Source: Rhynchopus sp. YZ270_cl-10 (lineage: Eukaryota; Euglenozoa; Diplonemea; Diplonemida; Diplonemidae). Taken from it: 64,000 bases of DNA. The stretch covers positions 1,240,001 to 1,304,000 of the forward strand of contig OZ037883.1 of NCBI GenBank assembly GCA_964035575.1. The letters run 5' to 3'. Below the pieces are notes generated by a model. That model searched no databases. It was not told the origin of the DNA and saw only the letters and a program-made list of their open reading frames with translations. Made by a program: the position numbers and the translations under genes. Positions 29,878-39,770 of this stretch are shown here, one piece after another (the stretch's first letter is position 1; every line of letters begins with the position of its first letter).

Positions 29878-30177
29878 AAAAAATAGTAGGATCGGTAGGT
29901 AAGTAAAAGGAAAAAAGGTTTTTTTCGTTGATTGCACAATCCTCCTGTTTGAGGGATGATTGGCGACCGTACCGGTAATACTATTTCCCCTTTAAAGCAA
30001 GCTTCGTAGGAACATGGCTCTCGCCGGGGGGTGATCGGGTTTTAAACATGCTTGTCGCCCGATCGGTGGTTTTTCCCCAAAATTTGGGGTGACCGATCGT
30101 AAAAAAAAAAAACTAAAAAAACCTGCTTTTTGAGCATTTTCGCGCCTTTTTTTTTTTTTTTTTTTTTTATATCACAT

Positions 30178-31642
30178 GTGAAAATGACTTTTTGCTGGGA
30201 TCCTTCACAAACGGGGCGTGAAATAAAGTGAGCTTTTTTTCACGCTTGCTCTTAGTAATTTCGCTGGAGGCGTGAAAAAAAGTTTCACTGGCGTGAAAAA
30301 AAGTTTCACTGTTTTCTGTCAGTCACAAAACCACACACTCCACCCTACAAATCATGCCAAGGACCAAGAAGAAGGAGGCTATGGAGGATCTGTATGAGAC
30401 CGAGCTTCTGGCAGGGTTGAAGTCAAGCACTGCATACAAAACGGAGTGGAATAAGTTTTTACAACACAATAAAATCACGGGGCGGAAGCAGCCAAGAGAA
30501 GAACATGTGGTCTCTTACTTGACACACCTGCGCGAAGAACGCAGCTACAAAGCCAGCTCATTATGGTCGTGCTACTCTAAGCTCAACTTTATGTTCAAGA
30601 CGGAGTTCGACTTTTCACTAAAGGAGTACCACCGCATCGGGCTGTTGCTGAAGACCTGGGGAAGTGACGAATCGACGAAGAAGAGCAAGACGTTTTCGAA
30701 GGGAGAAGTGGAGATGTTTCTCAAGATGAGCGAGTTGAGCGACTGCTACTGGTGTGTCCGCAAGGCTTACGTCGCGGTGTGTTTTCTGTCGGGAATGAGA
30801 TGCACAGAAGCACTGATGCTTGAGATGACAAATTATCAGGAATCACCAGTGGGATACCTCTTCACGTACCAGCACTGTGCTAAGGTGAAAAAGGCCGACA
30901 TGGAGCGTGGGAGGTTTGTGGTACCAAGAGACAGCATCTACTTTTGTGTGGTGGAGGAGTACCTGAACCGGCGCTCACCAGTTTCACAGGAGGGTCGCTT
31001 CTTCATCACTGGAACTAAGACGACAGCTGACAGAACTACTACTGGGACCTTTCGTGTGCAACCTCTTGGCATCAACAAAATGTACGGCATACCTGCAGAA
31101 GTCGCGAGGGTGCTTGCGCTGGACGGTTCGTACACTGGGCACAGCTTCCGCAGGTCTTCTGCGACTCAAGCCGCTGAGGCAGGAGCATCTATTGTACAGA
31201 TGCAACGCCACTATGGGTGGGTCAGTCAGGCAATGCCACAAAGGTACACCGAAGTCACACAGGCCGGTCAAGTTGCGATGTCACAGCTGTTGACACAGAA
31301 CAACAGTCCCCCAACTCAGACGCCACAAGAAGTCAAGATTAACATCAATGTGCAACAGAACAAACCATGATCATGAGTGCAAAAAAAAAAACCCCCCTTC
31401 TGTGATGCTCTATACACCTGCCCCCCCCCTACAGGCGAGATGAGTGGTGACATCTTGTAATTAGTACCAGTCATAGGAGGCATATATCAAAAAAAGTAAC
31501 CCCTTCCCTGCTTTTGATTGATGTTCACATGTTCCCCTACTCTCATTCACACTCTCACTTACAGGTACCCACATTTTGTTCATAAAATCACTCTATTTTA
31601 CGTCTCGTTTGTGAAGGATCCCAGCAAAAATATCATTTTCAC
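30178..31642 (+). mobile_element. Tyrosine-recombinase transposon with ~35-bp inverted ends
   Basis: The left end 30178-30212 and right end 31607-31642 are inverted copies (GTGAAAATGA..TTTTTGCTGGG then ATCCTTCACAAAC). Subterminal motifs GCGTGAAA(T/A)AAAGTG recur on both sides (30216, 30266, 30292; 31666, and again outside the right end at 31781-31810), so the true right limit may be about 31815. The only gene inside is a tyrosine recombinase. Cryptons are recombinase-only DNA elements but usually lack inverted ends, so the exact class is open. Confidence 0.75.
30354..31370 (+). CDS. Tyrosine recombinase (Crypton-like)
   Basis: 338 aa, single exon, full length with a complete catalytic set. 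Residues 1-105 form a helical core-binding domain. The catalytic domain carries R149 (SGMRCTEAL), a candidate beta-hairpin Lys at about 177-180 (AKVKK), H263-x-x-R266 (GHSFRRSSAT), H286 with W289 (RHYGW), and the nucleophile Y298 (PQRYTE). The enzyme would cut and rejoin DNA through a 3'-phosphotyrosine without making target duplications. The last 35 residues are Gln/Pro/Asn-rich. The start ATG at 30354 lies just after two direct copies of GCGTGAAAAAAAGTTTCACT. The intact catalytic residues suggest the locus is young or under selection. Confidence 0.9.
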   Translation: MPRTKKKEAMEDLYETELLAGLKSSTAYKTEWNKFLQHNKITGRKQPREEHVVSYLTHLREERSYKASSLWSCYSKLNFMFKTEFDFSLKEYHRIGLLLKTWGSDESTKKSKTFSKGEVEMFLKMSELSDCYWCVRKAYVAVCFLSGMRCTEALMLEMTNYQESPVGYLFTYQHCAKVKKADMERGRFVVPRDSIYFCVVEEYLNRRSPVSQEGRFFITGTKTTADRTTTGTFRVQPLGINKMYGIPAEVARVLALDGSYTGHSFRRSSATQAAEAGASIVQMQRHYGWVSQAMPQRYTEVTQAGQVAMSQLLTQNNSPPTQTPQEVKININVQQNKP

Positions 31643-31875
31643 TTGTAAAACAAAACTACGTATTAGTTTGAAATAAAGTGCGTTTTTTCACTTCCACGTA
31701 TTTTGTCTCACTCGTGCTCTATTATTGCCCTCGCCTGCGGCTCGGGCAATAAACTCTCACTCGTGAGCCAAAATTACGTGGGCGTGAAAAAAAGTGCACT
31801 TTATTTCACGCTAATAATTAGTTATTTTTTTTTTTCCCAAAAAATTTCCAATTTTTCCAATTTTTCCAGCAGGGG

Positions 31876-33586
31876 CAGGGCACTAGTCAATCCCCCTTTT
31901 GGCCAAACGGGGGTGATTTGGGGTCCCGAGCTTTCGCCCCGTAAAAGCGGTCGCTGCGCGCGCTTCGCGCGCGCGACTCCCTGCCAGTGCGGCGAAGTGA
32001 GGCGCTTTCTCCCCTCTGAACAAAATCGAGGGGCGGGTGGGGAGGGTGAACCACAAGTCGTAGTGGGTGTCAGCCTTCTGATCAGTAACCTCAGTACATT
32101 AATAGTAAGTAAGAACCGGCGGTCATGTCACCGAAAGGTTCCTGGCGAAGCCACGGTACGCAACATTTATAAAAATGTTTCCAGAAAAAATGGCACTGTC
32201 GTTGGTAATTACTCATCAGGAAAATGCGCACCGCGGGAAATCGGCGCCTCAATAAAGTATTGCCATCAATTTTACTTCCCATATTTTGACAATGAAATAT
32301 TCTGGCGAAGCCACAGAGCTGTAGGCTACCTCTCGTAATTTAGCTGCGCCGCAGGCGCCCGGTACGCTACTTTTTTTTTTTTGAAAAGTGCTTATTTTGA
32401 CAGATCGGGCTCCTTGCGGAACGTGGTGGCACCACTTCTGAAAAAATACCAAACCCACATGTACTAATTTGCACAACTGCAGGTTTTTTTTTTTTTTTTT
32501 TTTTTTGAGGTGATCCAGCGCACACTTTTCCACACTTTTTCACACCGTGAAAACATGTGAAAATAAGTGAAAACGTGTGAAACCAAGGTGAAAATGTGTG
32601 AAATCAAGTGAAAATGTGTGAAACCAAGTGAAAATATGTGAAACCATGTGAAACCATGTGAAACCATGTGAAACCATGTGAAACCAAGTGAAAATGTGTG
32701 AAACCATGTGAAAACATGTGAAACCATGTGAAAATGTGTGAAACCAAGTGAAAATATGTGAAACCATGTGAAAACACCAAGTTTTTTTTCTGGAGGAATC
32801 CACTCAGAGTGCGTGAAGCAGTTTTTTTTTCACTTTCGTACACACTTTTTCACACCGTGAAACCATGTGAAAATGTGTGAAACCAAGTGAAAATGTGTGA
32901 AACCAAGTGAAAATGTGTGAAACCATGTGAAAATGTGTGAAAATGTGTGAAACCAAGTGAAAATGTGTGAAAAAGCGTGAGACTGGATCACCTCATTTTT
33001 TTTTTTTTTTTCCTCCAAAATCCCGATCGCGATCGTGATTTAGAAAAAAGCATGGTTTTAAATCACCCAAAAAAAAAAAATTTCAAAAAAAAGAGGGGTG
33101 ATCCGGGTTTCGGATCACCCCTCCAAAAAAAAAAAAAAAAAATCCCAGGGTTGAACCACGGGAGTACCATGGGGAACTGGGTTGCTGACCGCATCATCCA
33201 GTACCTCAATTTTTTTTTGCCTGCGGCGCCATTTTTCCTTTTTTGCTCCGCAAAAAAGGTTTCGTTGAGTGAGTATGTGATGTAAAAGCTACCGTACCTT
33301 AAATTTTTTTTCGCCTGCGGCGCCATTTTGTATTATTTTTTTTTGCTCCGCAAAAAAAAAAAGCACAGACATACAGTTCCCAATGTCCCTGGTCAGCAGT
33401 GCTGAAAAATTTTTTGAGCATAAAAACAAGCTGACCCCAAACGAGGGGAGAAAGCGCCTCGCCTCCCTGCACTGGCAGGGAGTCGCGCGCGCGAAGCGCG
33501 CGCGCGACCGCTTTTACGGGGGGAAAGCTCGGGGACCCCAAATCACCCCCCATTTTGGCCAAAAGGGGTGATTGGCGAGAGCCCTG
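31876..33586. mobile_element. 1.7-kb element with ~130-bp inverted ends enclosing a GTGAAA minisatellite
   Basis: 31876-32020 and 33437-33586 are inverted copies. Both begin CAGGGC..CT..CAATC and share TTTTGGCC, a GGGGTCCCGAGCTTTC-like stretch, GTAAAAGCGGTCG, a CGCGCGC palindrome, and AAGCGCCTC/GAGGCGCTT. The CAGGG start suggests hAT, but the 8-bp flanks (AGCAGGGG and CGTAGGAA) are not a clean duplication. Inside are two decamer arrays (32546-32772, 32854-32985), a GGGTGATCCG..CGGATCACCC hairpin at about 33100-33120, and two copies of CTGCGGCGCCATTTT..TTTGCTCCGCAAAAA (33218-33262 and 33304-33358). No transposase is seen. Confidence 0.8.
32546..32985 (+). repeat. 10-bp minisatellite GTGAAANNNN, two arrays
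   Basis: Tandem decamers GTGAAACCAT, GTGAAAATGT and GTGAAACCAA alternate over 32546-32772 and 32854-32985, with a non-repeat segment between. Both arrays are preceded by CACACTTTTTCACACCGTGAAA. Minus-strand frames through it encode only HGFTCFHMVSHIFTWFH-like repeats and are not genes. Confidence 0.95.
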
Positions 33587-34060
33587 CGTAGGAATGATAA
33601 AAAAAAAAATTGGCCCGATGAGGTCAATGCTCGAATTCTTCCCTACCACAGTACCACCCCGTGCTCTCTTTTGCACATAGCACGACGTATCAGTCATGCG
33701 GTCGTTCCCCCCCCTCTTCACCCTCCTCACTCTCTCCCTTGTTCCCGTCTGTTTACTTTTTGTTTCCCTCCAAAAAAAAGTATTGTAATTGTTTTTATCT
33801 ACCACGTCACTCGGGGTATCCCCGCTATCACCCACAGAGTGTAGACTCTTGGGGCGAGGGTCGATGAAAAAAAATTTTTTTGAACTCTCTCTCTCTCTCT
33901 CTCTCCCTGTTGCCTTCTTCTGTTAGGCAGTTTTATTGAGAACAAAGAAAAAAAAAAAAAACAGATTTTTTAAAAATTAGCGCGTATTCTTTTTTGCGTA
34001 TTTTCCCACGGGATATCAGGTTCCCCCCTTATTTTCTTTTGAAATTTTATTTCAAAAGAC

Positions 34061-34098
34061 GGCTAAAGCACATTGCGAGGCTTATCATCTTACAAAAA
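34061..34098 (+). repeat. Dispersed repeat family C, fragment
   Basis: GGCTAAAGCACATTGCGAGG then CTTATCATCTTACAAA. Confidence 0.5.
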
Positions 34099-34864
34099 AA
34101 CTTTTTTAATTTTGTATTTTAGATTCCCTTATCTACCCCCTTTTGGGGGTATTTCAGTTTTTCTTTCCCATAGCTTTTTATCATCTTGTCTGTTGTCACG
34201 GACACCAAATATTTATTTACAATTTTATCGTATTATCGTTGGATTTTTAGACTGCTTATCACATGATAACATTCTAAAATCAAACAAAAAAAATTAGAAA
34301 ACGTGTCGCATGTTACGTATGCGAGACTTTTCTATTGTATTTCTTTTACTAACCTCCAGGCGTTATATCGCACTTTTCTGCGTAATTCGCCATTTTTTTT
34401 TTTTTTCAATTTTCATTATTAATACCTTTCCCGGTATTACAAATTGGTTTTTGTTTTTGTTGTTTTTCTCGACCTTTTTTTTTGTTTTCACAAAAAGAAA
34501 AGCTGCGTATTTTTTTTTTATTTGATAAAAAACTGGTGTATTATAGCACTCCACCCCTACGTTCCCCGGGAGAATAAAACAAAAAATCTCCTCCCCTCCC
34601 CCGTCTTCCCCTCTTCCCATGCACCCTGCGCACACTGTTCACAACGTGAAAAATTAATCCTTCATCCCATACGTTTATTTCCCATCATTCCCCCTAAAAA
34701 AACCCCCCAAAAAAATATCGAGTGTTTGTAAAAAGTGTCTGTACGTTGTAATAGTGTAAGTCTTTCAGACAACATTGAGGACAGATCCTGGTTACCCCAT
34801 CAAGGTGGGTGCTTAGGAGATTTTGTTGATGCAGCAAAGTTGTTTTGCTTTTTGTGCTCTTACT

Positions 34865-35084
34865 ACCTGATTTTAACCCCGCGTATAGGCGTACAAGAGG
34901 TACACGGTGGGCAGTTTGATGTGGAACAACGTCAAAAGTGGACGATAATAATACTGGTTCAGAATTGCTGTCACTGGTATACACGCCTGTATACAGACGC
35001 GTTTTTGGTCCTATTCGGTCCTATACGGCCTTTTTCGGTCCTTTTCGGCCTTATACGGTCCTATACGCGGGGTAAAAATCAGGT
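34865..35084. mobile_element. MITE family D, copy 1
   Basis: Inverted ends ACCTGATTTTAACCCCGCGT (ATAGG) and CTATACGCGGGGTAAAAATC (AGGT). The right half has tandem CCTATACGGTCCT-like units. Other copies are 39541-39625 and 56753-56876. Confidence 0.8.
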
Positions 35085-36560
35085 GGTCTGACCTTGCCGT
35101 TTTAAAAGGCAATCGTGTGTTTATACAGAAAAGTAGTTCCATGGCTGTTCTTACAGACGAATGCCAAAATCAACAAAGTTGTTTTTAAAAAATAAGGATT
35201 GTCTACGTCAATCTCCTCTCTCTCTCTCTCTCTCTCTCTCCCCCCCTTCCCAAGAAAATTGTTTCTTTTTATTTTTTGATCTCTCTCTCTCCACCCCTCT
35301 TTGTTCATGCTGTCTTTGTTTGGGGGGGTTATTTTTTTTGAATATTGTGCCGTTTGTAAATCGTACGTTATTTTTTATTAGACGATGTTCTCATATTTTA
35401 TTTGCACGTCTTTTCTTTATACTGACTTAGTACTGTGACGCTTAGGATCATCTTACTTACCTTCTTTCTCAGAGAAAAATGCTGCGTTAAGACTTTTAAA
35501 GGCAGTCTTTTCTTCTTGTACATTTTTTTTTTCCCTTCTCCGAATTATCTAAACCTTTTTGCTCCAGAGTTTGTCTCCTTTGTTTTCCATTATGTTGCTG
35601 CACCCCACCTTAAGGGCGGGGTTTAAAATGACATATCACGTAAATGGTTGTGCTCCGTGAGTCACCTCCGTTTTCTTCAGTATAATATTATTGTCCCGTT
35701 CCCTTTTTTTTTTGAGGAGTCCATGTTTACACCCCTTGCTTACTGTTTGCTAAAATCGTAAGTTCAACGAATTTGTTTTATTTCCTCATATTTCCCACTC
35801 CACTCGCTATTCTTACCCCTTTCCCCTAAATAGCGAATGTCGACTTCTGTTTGGCGCTGGTTGTCTATTTTTCTTCAAAATGTGTTACTTTTTTTTTTTT
35901 TTGAAAATTGAAATTCTTTTGCCACCAAAAGGAGCCCAGGGTTCTGGTAACCCACCCCCTCTCTCTCCCTTGAACACAATCGATTAGACTTTCCCAAAAA
36001 AAAAAAAATACCATTTTATTTTTGTCCTTCAATTTTGCTGTTCTGTTTTATACTTTTAATATTGTGGTTTAAGTTCCCGATTCTATCGGGCGGGCCAACT
36101 TTATCTTTTTTGTAATTTCCTTTATAGAAAGGGGCTATGTGCCAATAGAGGCCATCCCTTTTTTATTCACGTTTTCCCTAAAATAACGAACACCTCTCCC
36201 CCCAAAGTTTTTATAAAAAGATGGGATCATTTTTTGTCCCTATTCCCATGCTTTCAATTTATTGAATGCATATGTTGAAATAATTTTATTGTTCCTCCAA
36301 AAAAAAACAAAGGTCACGTGGATTGCCCGTTCGCGGGGGTACACAGTGTCAAAGTTTTCAAAAAAAGAAAAGAAAATAAAAAAAGAGATTAGACGGATCT
36401 GTCTAGAACGTCTGCTGTACTTTTCTCTTCTTTGACAAAGTAAATGAAACTAATTTGTTCCCTTTTTTAGATAACCCCCCCTCAAGTTCCCAAAAGAGTT
36501 CTTTTTTCCCCTATAAATATCTGCAGTGATTTCCACACACAAAATGGCGGTTCCTGAAAC

Positions 36561-36602
36561 ACCTGTCAAGGACATGTCAATATAGGCCCCCTCCGGAACA
36601 CC
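36561..36602 (+). repeat. Dispersed repeat family M, copy 2
   Basis: CCTGTCAAGGACATGTCAAT then ATAGGCCCCCTCCGGAACACC; matches 2595-2634 in topoisomerase intron 2. Confidence 0.6.
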
Positions 36603-37939
36603 AAAAAAAAAAAAATGATAAAAGGGAGGGTGGCACGCGAACGGTTAGACAACCACACTGTTTAAACCCATTTCTTTTTTGGAGAATGAAAGAAAATGGG
36701 TGACGATATACGTCTCGGCATCGTGTACGGAGAAAAGGCGATGAGACAGTAAAATAGTTTTGATACTAAGATGCAGGCCCACACAAGATGGGAGCTCGTT
36801 TATCTTAGTTTTCTTTCAAAAATATTGGACAAAAAAACAACCTTGCAAAACGAGGATGTTATGTGGATGACGCTGATAAGAGGCAGCAAGAAATGCGCCT
36901 ATTTTTTTGTGTTTTGTCTTTTTTCCCCTCTTTTTTTTTCCTCTTCTTCCCCCCTCCTTTATTCTTTCCCATTATTCCCAAAGCAACAAAAATATTTCCC
37001 CACCCCTCAAAAAGTAAGAGTCATCAAAATTGAAAAAGCGGTACCCCCAATGGGGGTTCACAGGGTGTGGACCATCGGCAGCAAAAAGCAGCAGTGTCCA
37101 GAACATCCAGATGCAATGCACCGGTTTTTTTGCATTTATCCTTTCCTTCTTTTTTTTTTTGTATTTTTTTTTAAATCTGTGATTCTCTCCCTTTTGCCTA
37201 GTACTTAAAGGCTCTGGAGAGTTGACCACCCACTCAATCCGCATGAAGTAGCATAGCGCACAACAGTGTACGAGACCCAAAAAAATAATACGTTTTTAGG
37301 GATGTTCTTAAGCCAGTGGTAGACTCCCTGCTTGCTATAGTCAGCATGGCCTGGGACCAGTACTGTTGTCTTTATAATGGAGGGGCGGGGTACAAAAAAA
37401 CCAAGGTAATGTTAAACTCGCTCCAGTTAGTGCATGCACATTACCTATAAGCTTTTCTGCACAACTGACTTTGACAAACAAAAAACCAAAAATGAAATCA
37501 GGGGTTTTTTGGCTGTCAGTTGGACACCCTTTTTTTTTTTTCCACCAGCAAAAAAAAACCACCCTGGGCCTTTTTTTAGGCATTGTTTTATTTTTACAAC
37601 TTTTACAACTTTTTTTTTGACAGCTTTTTTATGGCACACTAACCCTTCAAAAAACAAAAGATTATCAAAACAAAGACTACAAAACAGAAACGAAACAAAA
37701 GCCCCCACCACCCCCTTGTACACTTCGTCGTCTTACGCAGTCAGGTGGCCGTGCAAGCATGCGATGGCCTCTGGCGCACATGTGGACCACTATCCGACAG
37801 AAACCTTCACAGTGCTGAAGGGTTAGTTCCCAGGGTTGCGAACCTGCCCAATAGACGGAGGTTGTGAGCAAACTCTGTTGTCTTTTACATTTTTTTTTCA
37901 TGTAGGCCTCGTACCGTTAACGTAATAATGTTGGAACGC

Positions 37940-38371
37940 TTAATAAATTCCCTGGCTGATCCAGAAGTTTTCCGGCCCAGATGCAAGTCGTTGGAAAGTC
38001 TCATCTTCACCGTTCCATTCCTCGATGTTTAGGAGGATGACTGCACAAAGGGTGATTTGCCCTTTTGTAGCCTCTGTGATAGAGGTGTGTGCTTCTTGCC
38101 TTTGTTTCGGCCCAGTTCCTTCTTTTCTTGTAGGCTGGTCTTTCAGGGAGCGTTTCGCGAAGTAGTAGAGGTTCGTAGGCAGTCTCCCCTTTGCTATCTG
38201 AGTGAACATATTATGGCGATCATAACAAAGAAGCAACACAAAACCGCCTCGGGGCTTATCCGTAAGCGGCCTACCGACCCGGTCTTCTTCCAAGATTTTC
38301 GCTCTGTTATATTCAAGATACTCAACCAGATTATCAAGTTCTGTAATTGTACAAACACTAGACCATTTCAA
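37940..38371 (-). CDS. Orphan protein-like open frame, possibly a gene fragment
   Basis: 143 codons open on the minus strand, of balanced composition, unlike the low-complexity frames around it (ITELDNLVEYLEYNRAKILE, GFVLLLCYDRHNMF, LPTNLYYFAKRSLKD, AVILLNIEEWNGEDETFQRL). The ATG may not be the true start. No family recognised. It could be a real exon, a decayed gene or part of an old element. It would run against the direction of all host genes here. Confidence 0.25.
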   Translation of the reverse strand: MKWSSVCTITELDNLVEYLEYNRAKILEEDRVGRPLTDKPRGGFVLLLCYDRHNMFTQIAKGRLPTNLYYFAKRSLKDQPTRKEGTGPKQRQEAHTSITEATKGQITLCAVILLNIEEWNGEDETFQRLASGPENFWISQGIY

Positions 38372-38591
38372 AGGTTAGGGATTTTAGAACTATCGCTCTT
38401 TTTGCTTCAAAACCATTTCCCCCAAATCAAATTCCTTTTTATCCCCACAGTTTTGCCTTCCTACTCCACCCTCCTCTCTCCACAGGCACACACCCACCCC
38501 ATTATCTCTGCGTAGACCAATCCTCATTTCGTTGGATCACAGAACCTTACTACATCTTCTTTTGATAACCCAAGCAAACAAGCAGGCCGGC

Positions 38592-39230
38592 ATGGAGGCC
38601 AGCCCATGGCGTGTGGAGGAGGCTGCACGGCGGAGAGAGGAGCGTGAGCGGCGGAGCCCTTCTGTTCCTCTACAGAACCATTGGTCTGTCCGTCGGGAGT
38701 CTGTCGGGTGTGACGAGGCGCCACGTGAGGACTACGTCGCGCTAGGTGCCACGACCCCCTTTGGCATGCGGGTTGCCCCAGTAGAATGCTTGCAGCGACG
38801 TCCTCCTGAGTCGCCGTACTCGCGCCGTCGGAGTGTCTCCCCTCAGGTCCACCATGTCGTGTCTGTGGGGGATACGGGGACCATCGGGGTGGAGTTCAGT
38901 CCGGAGCAAATTGCAGATGCGGAAGTACGTCATGGTGTGTCTCCAGGGATGGCGACCCCGCCGCAGTACAGTGAGTGGGATCAGTTGGATGTGGAGGTGG
39001 GCGGTGGTGGTGGTGGTGCCGCCCCTCAGCAAGCGGCCCACACCATGAGGAGTGTGCCGCCCACCCCTCCCCGTGCCTTCAGCAGAGGCAGAACCGGAAC
39101 CGCCAGCCTTGCTGTCGAAAACCGCGACCTCAGAAGAAAGGTCCACGAGCTAACCCAACGCGTGATCGAACTCCAAGGTGTCATCGAATGGCAGAGCGGG
39201 GAAATGTCAAAATTTCGAGATACAGTGTAA
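38592..39230 (+). CDS. Small coiled-coil protein, unknown function
   Basis: 212 aa, single exon. No family recognised. The N-terminus is rich in Arg, Glu and Ser (about residues 8-35). The middle is Pro/Ser-rich with VEVGGGGGGAAP (about 133-144). The C-terminal 40 residues form a heptad coiled coil (VENRDLRRKVHELTQRVIEL). Many SP/TP dipeptides suggest a phosphorylated protein (inference). The ATG at 38592 is chosen over an in-frame ATG at 38532 because AAGCAGGCCGGC directly precedes it as a possible leader; this is uncertain. Confidence 0.55.
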   Translation: MEASPWRVEEAARRREERERRSPSVPLQNHWSVRRESVGCDEAPREDYVALGATTPFGMRVAPVECLQRRPPESPYSRRRSVSPQVHHVVSVGDTGTIGVEFSPEQIADAEVRHGVSPGMATPPQYSEWDQLDVEVGGGGGGAAPQQAAHTMRSVPPTPPRAFSRGRTGTASLAVENRDLRRKVHELTQRVIELQGVIEWQSGEMSKFRDTV

Positions 39231-39540
39231 GGATATGTGTAGTAGAGGTACCATGATAATAAGAGGGGGAGGGGAGGATGGGAACTACGGGAAAAAAAAA
39301 ATAGCCCTTTTGTTGTGTGCAGAGGTTCGCTTTTCGCTATTGAGGCGCAGCTAAAAAAATATAGCTTTTTTTTCACTCTTTCATACCGACCCTCTATCTC
39401 TCTCTCTCTCTCTTTGTGTTGTTAAAAAAAAAGTTCCACACTCTCTGGGGGTCCCTTCCCCCTACCCCCTACCCCTGTTATAGACCTATAGAAATTTCTA
39501 AAAAAAACAGATCACTTCATTTTTTTCTTCCTCCTCCTTT

Positions 39541-39625
39541 CACCTGATTTTTACCCCCGCGTATAGTACCGAAAAGGATCGTTAGGACCGTATACGCGCC
39601 TATACGAGGGGTAATAATCAGATGG
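39541..39625. mobile_element. MITE family D, copy 2 (compact)
   Basis: 85 bp with inverted ends CACCTGATTTTTACCCCCGC (GTATAG) and CTATACGAGGGGTAATAATC (AGATG). It is almost pure ends, only about 145 bases before the RPB1 ATG. Confidence 0.8.
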
Positions 39626-39740
39626 TCCTCCTTCTCCTCCCTCTTCTCAACCTCTTCACCACCCTCTCCCACAGGCAATACAAAGTACCCCTCCCGCCCC
39701 CCCTTTTCCTTTGGGAGGGGGGCTTTTTCTGCCCGTTTGG

Positions 39741-39766
39741 TAGGCGTTTTTTTCTGTTTTTGTTAG
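39741..39766 (+). promoter_or_regulatory. Trans-splice acceptor of RPB1
   Basis: TAGGCGTTTTTTTCTGTTTT then TGTTAG ends only 4 nt before the ATG (CACAATG). A 4-nt leader would be extreme for an ordinary mRNA and is best explained by addition of a spliced leader. Confidence 0.6.
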
Positions 39767-39770
39767 CACA

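Larger units (their letters stand above)
25291..30177. other. Repeat-rich intergenic region
   Basis: No host gene seen. In order: MITE family F copy 2 (25404-25522), a pyrimidine-rich stretch (25575-25660), an ACTTGTCA palindrome cluster (25947-26030), three consecutive hairpins (26516-26640), a hAT-like element with 8-bp duplication (27051-28145), AT-rich spacer, family N and E fragments (29182-29371), family A copy 3 (29840-29877), and a palindrome around GATCGG..CCGATC (about 30058-30096). Open frames of 100-200 codons here are low complexity. Confidence 0.6.
31643..38591. other. Long gene-poor region with mobile elements
   Basis: Holds the long-inverted-repeat element (31876-33586), (CT)n tracts (33884-33905, 35215-35243), a family C fragment (34061-34098), a MITE of family D (34865-35084), a family M copy (36561-36602), and a minus-strand protein-like frame (37940-38371). 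35300-36550 is AT-rich with no feature I can name. 37720-37860 is richer in GC and open in several frames but not recognisable. Confidence 0.6.
39231..39770. other. Spacer upstream of RPB1 with a MITE
   Basis: No gene. A (CT)n tract lies near 39396-39413 and a compact family D MITE at 39541-39625. The rest up to the RPB1 start is C/T-rich. Confidence 0.7.

Noticed and set aside
32546-32985. GTGAAA repeats as a CRISPR array
   Set aside because: Unit and spacing are 10 bp in total with no unique spacers; eukaryotic minisatellite.
32464-33018. Four overlapping minus-strand frames with HTFSHGFT-like peptides
   Set aside because: They are translations of the GTGAAA decamer repeat in all frames.
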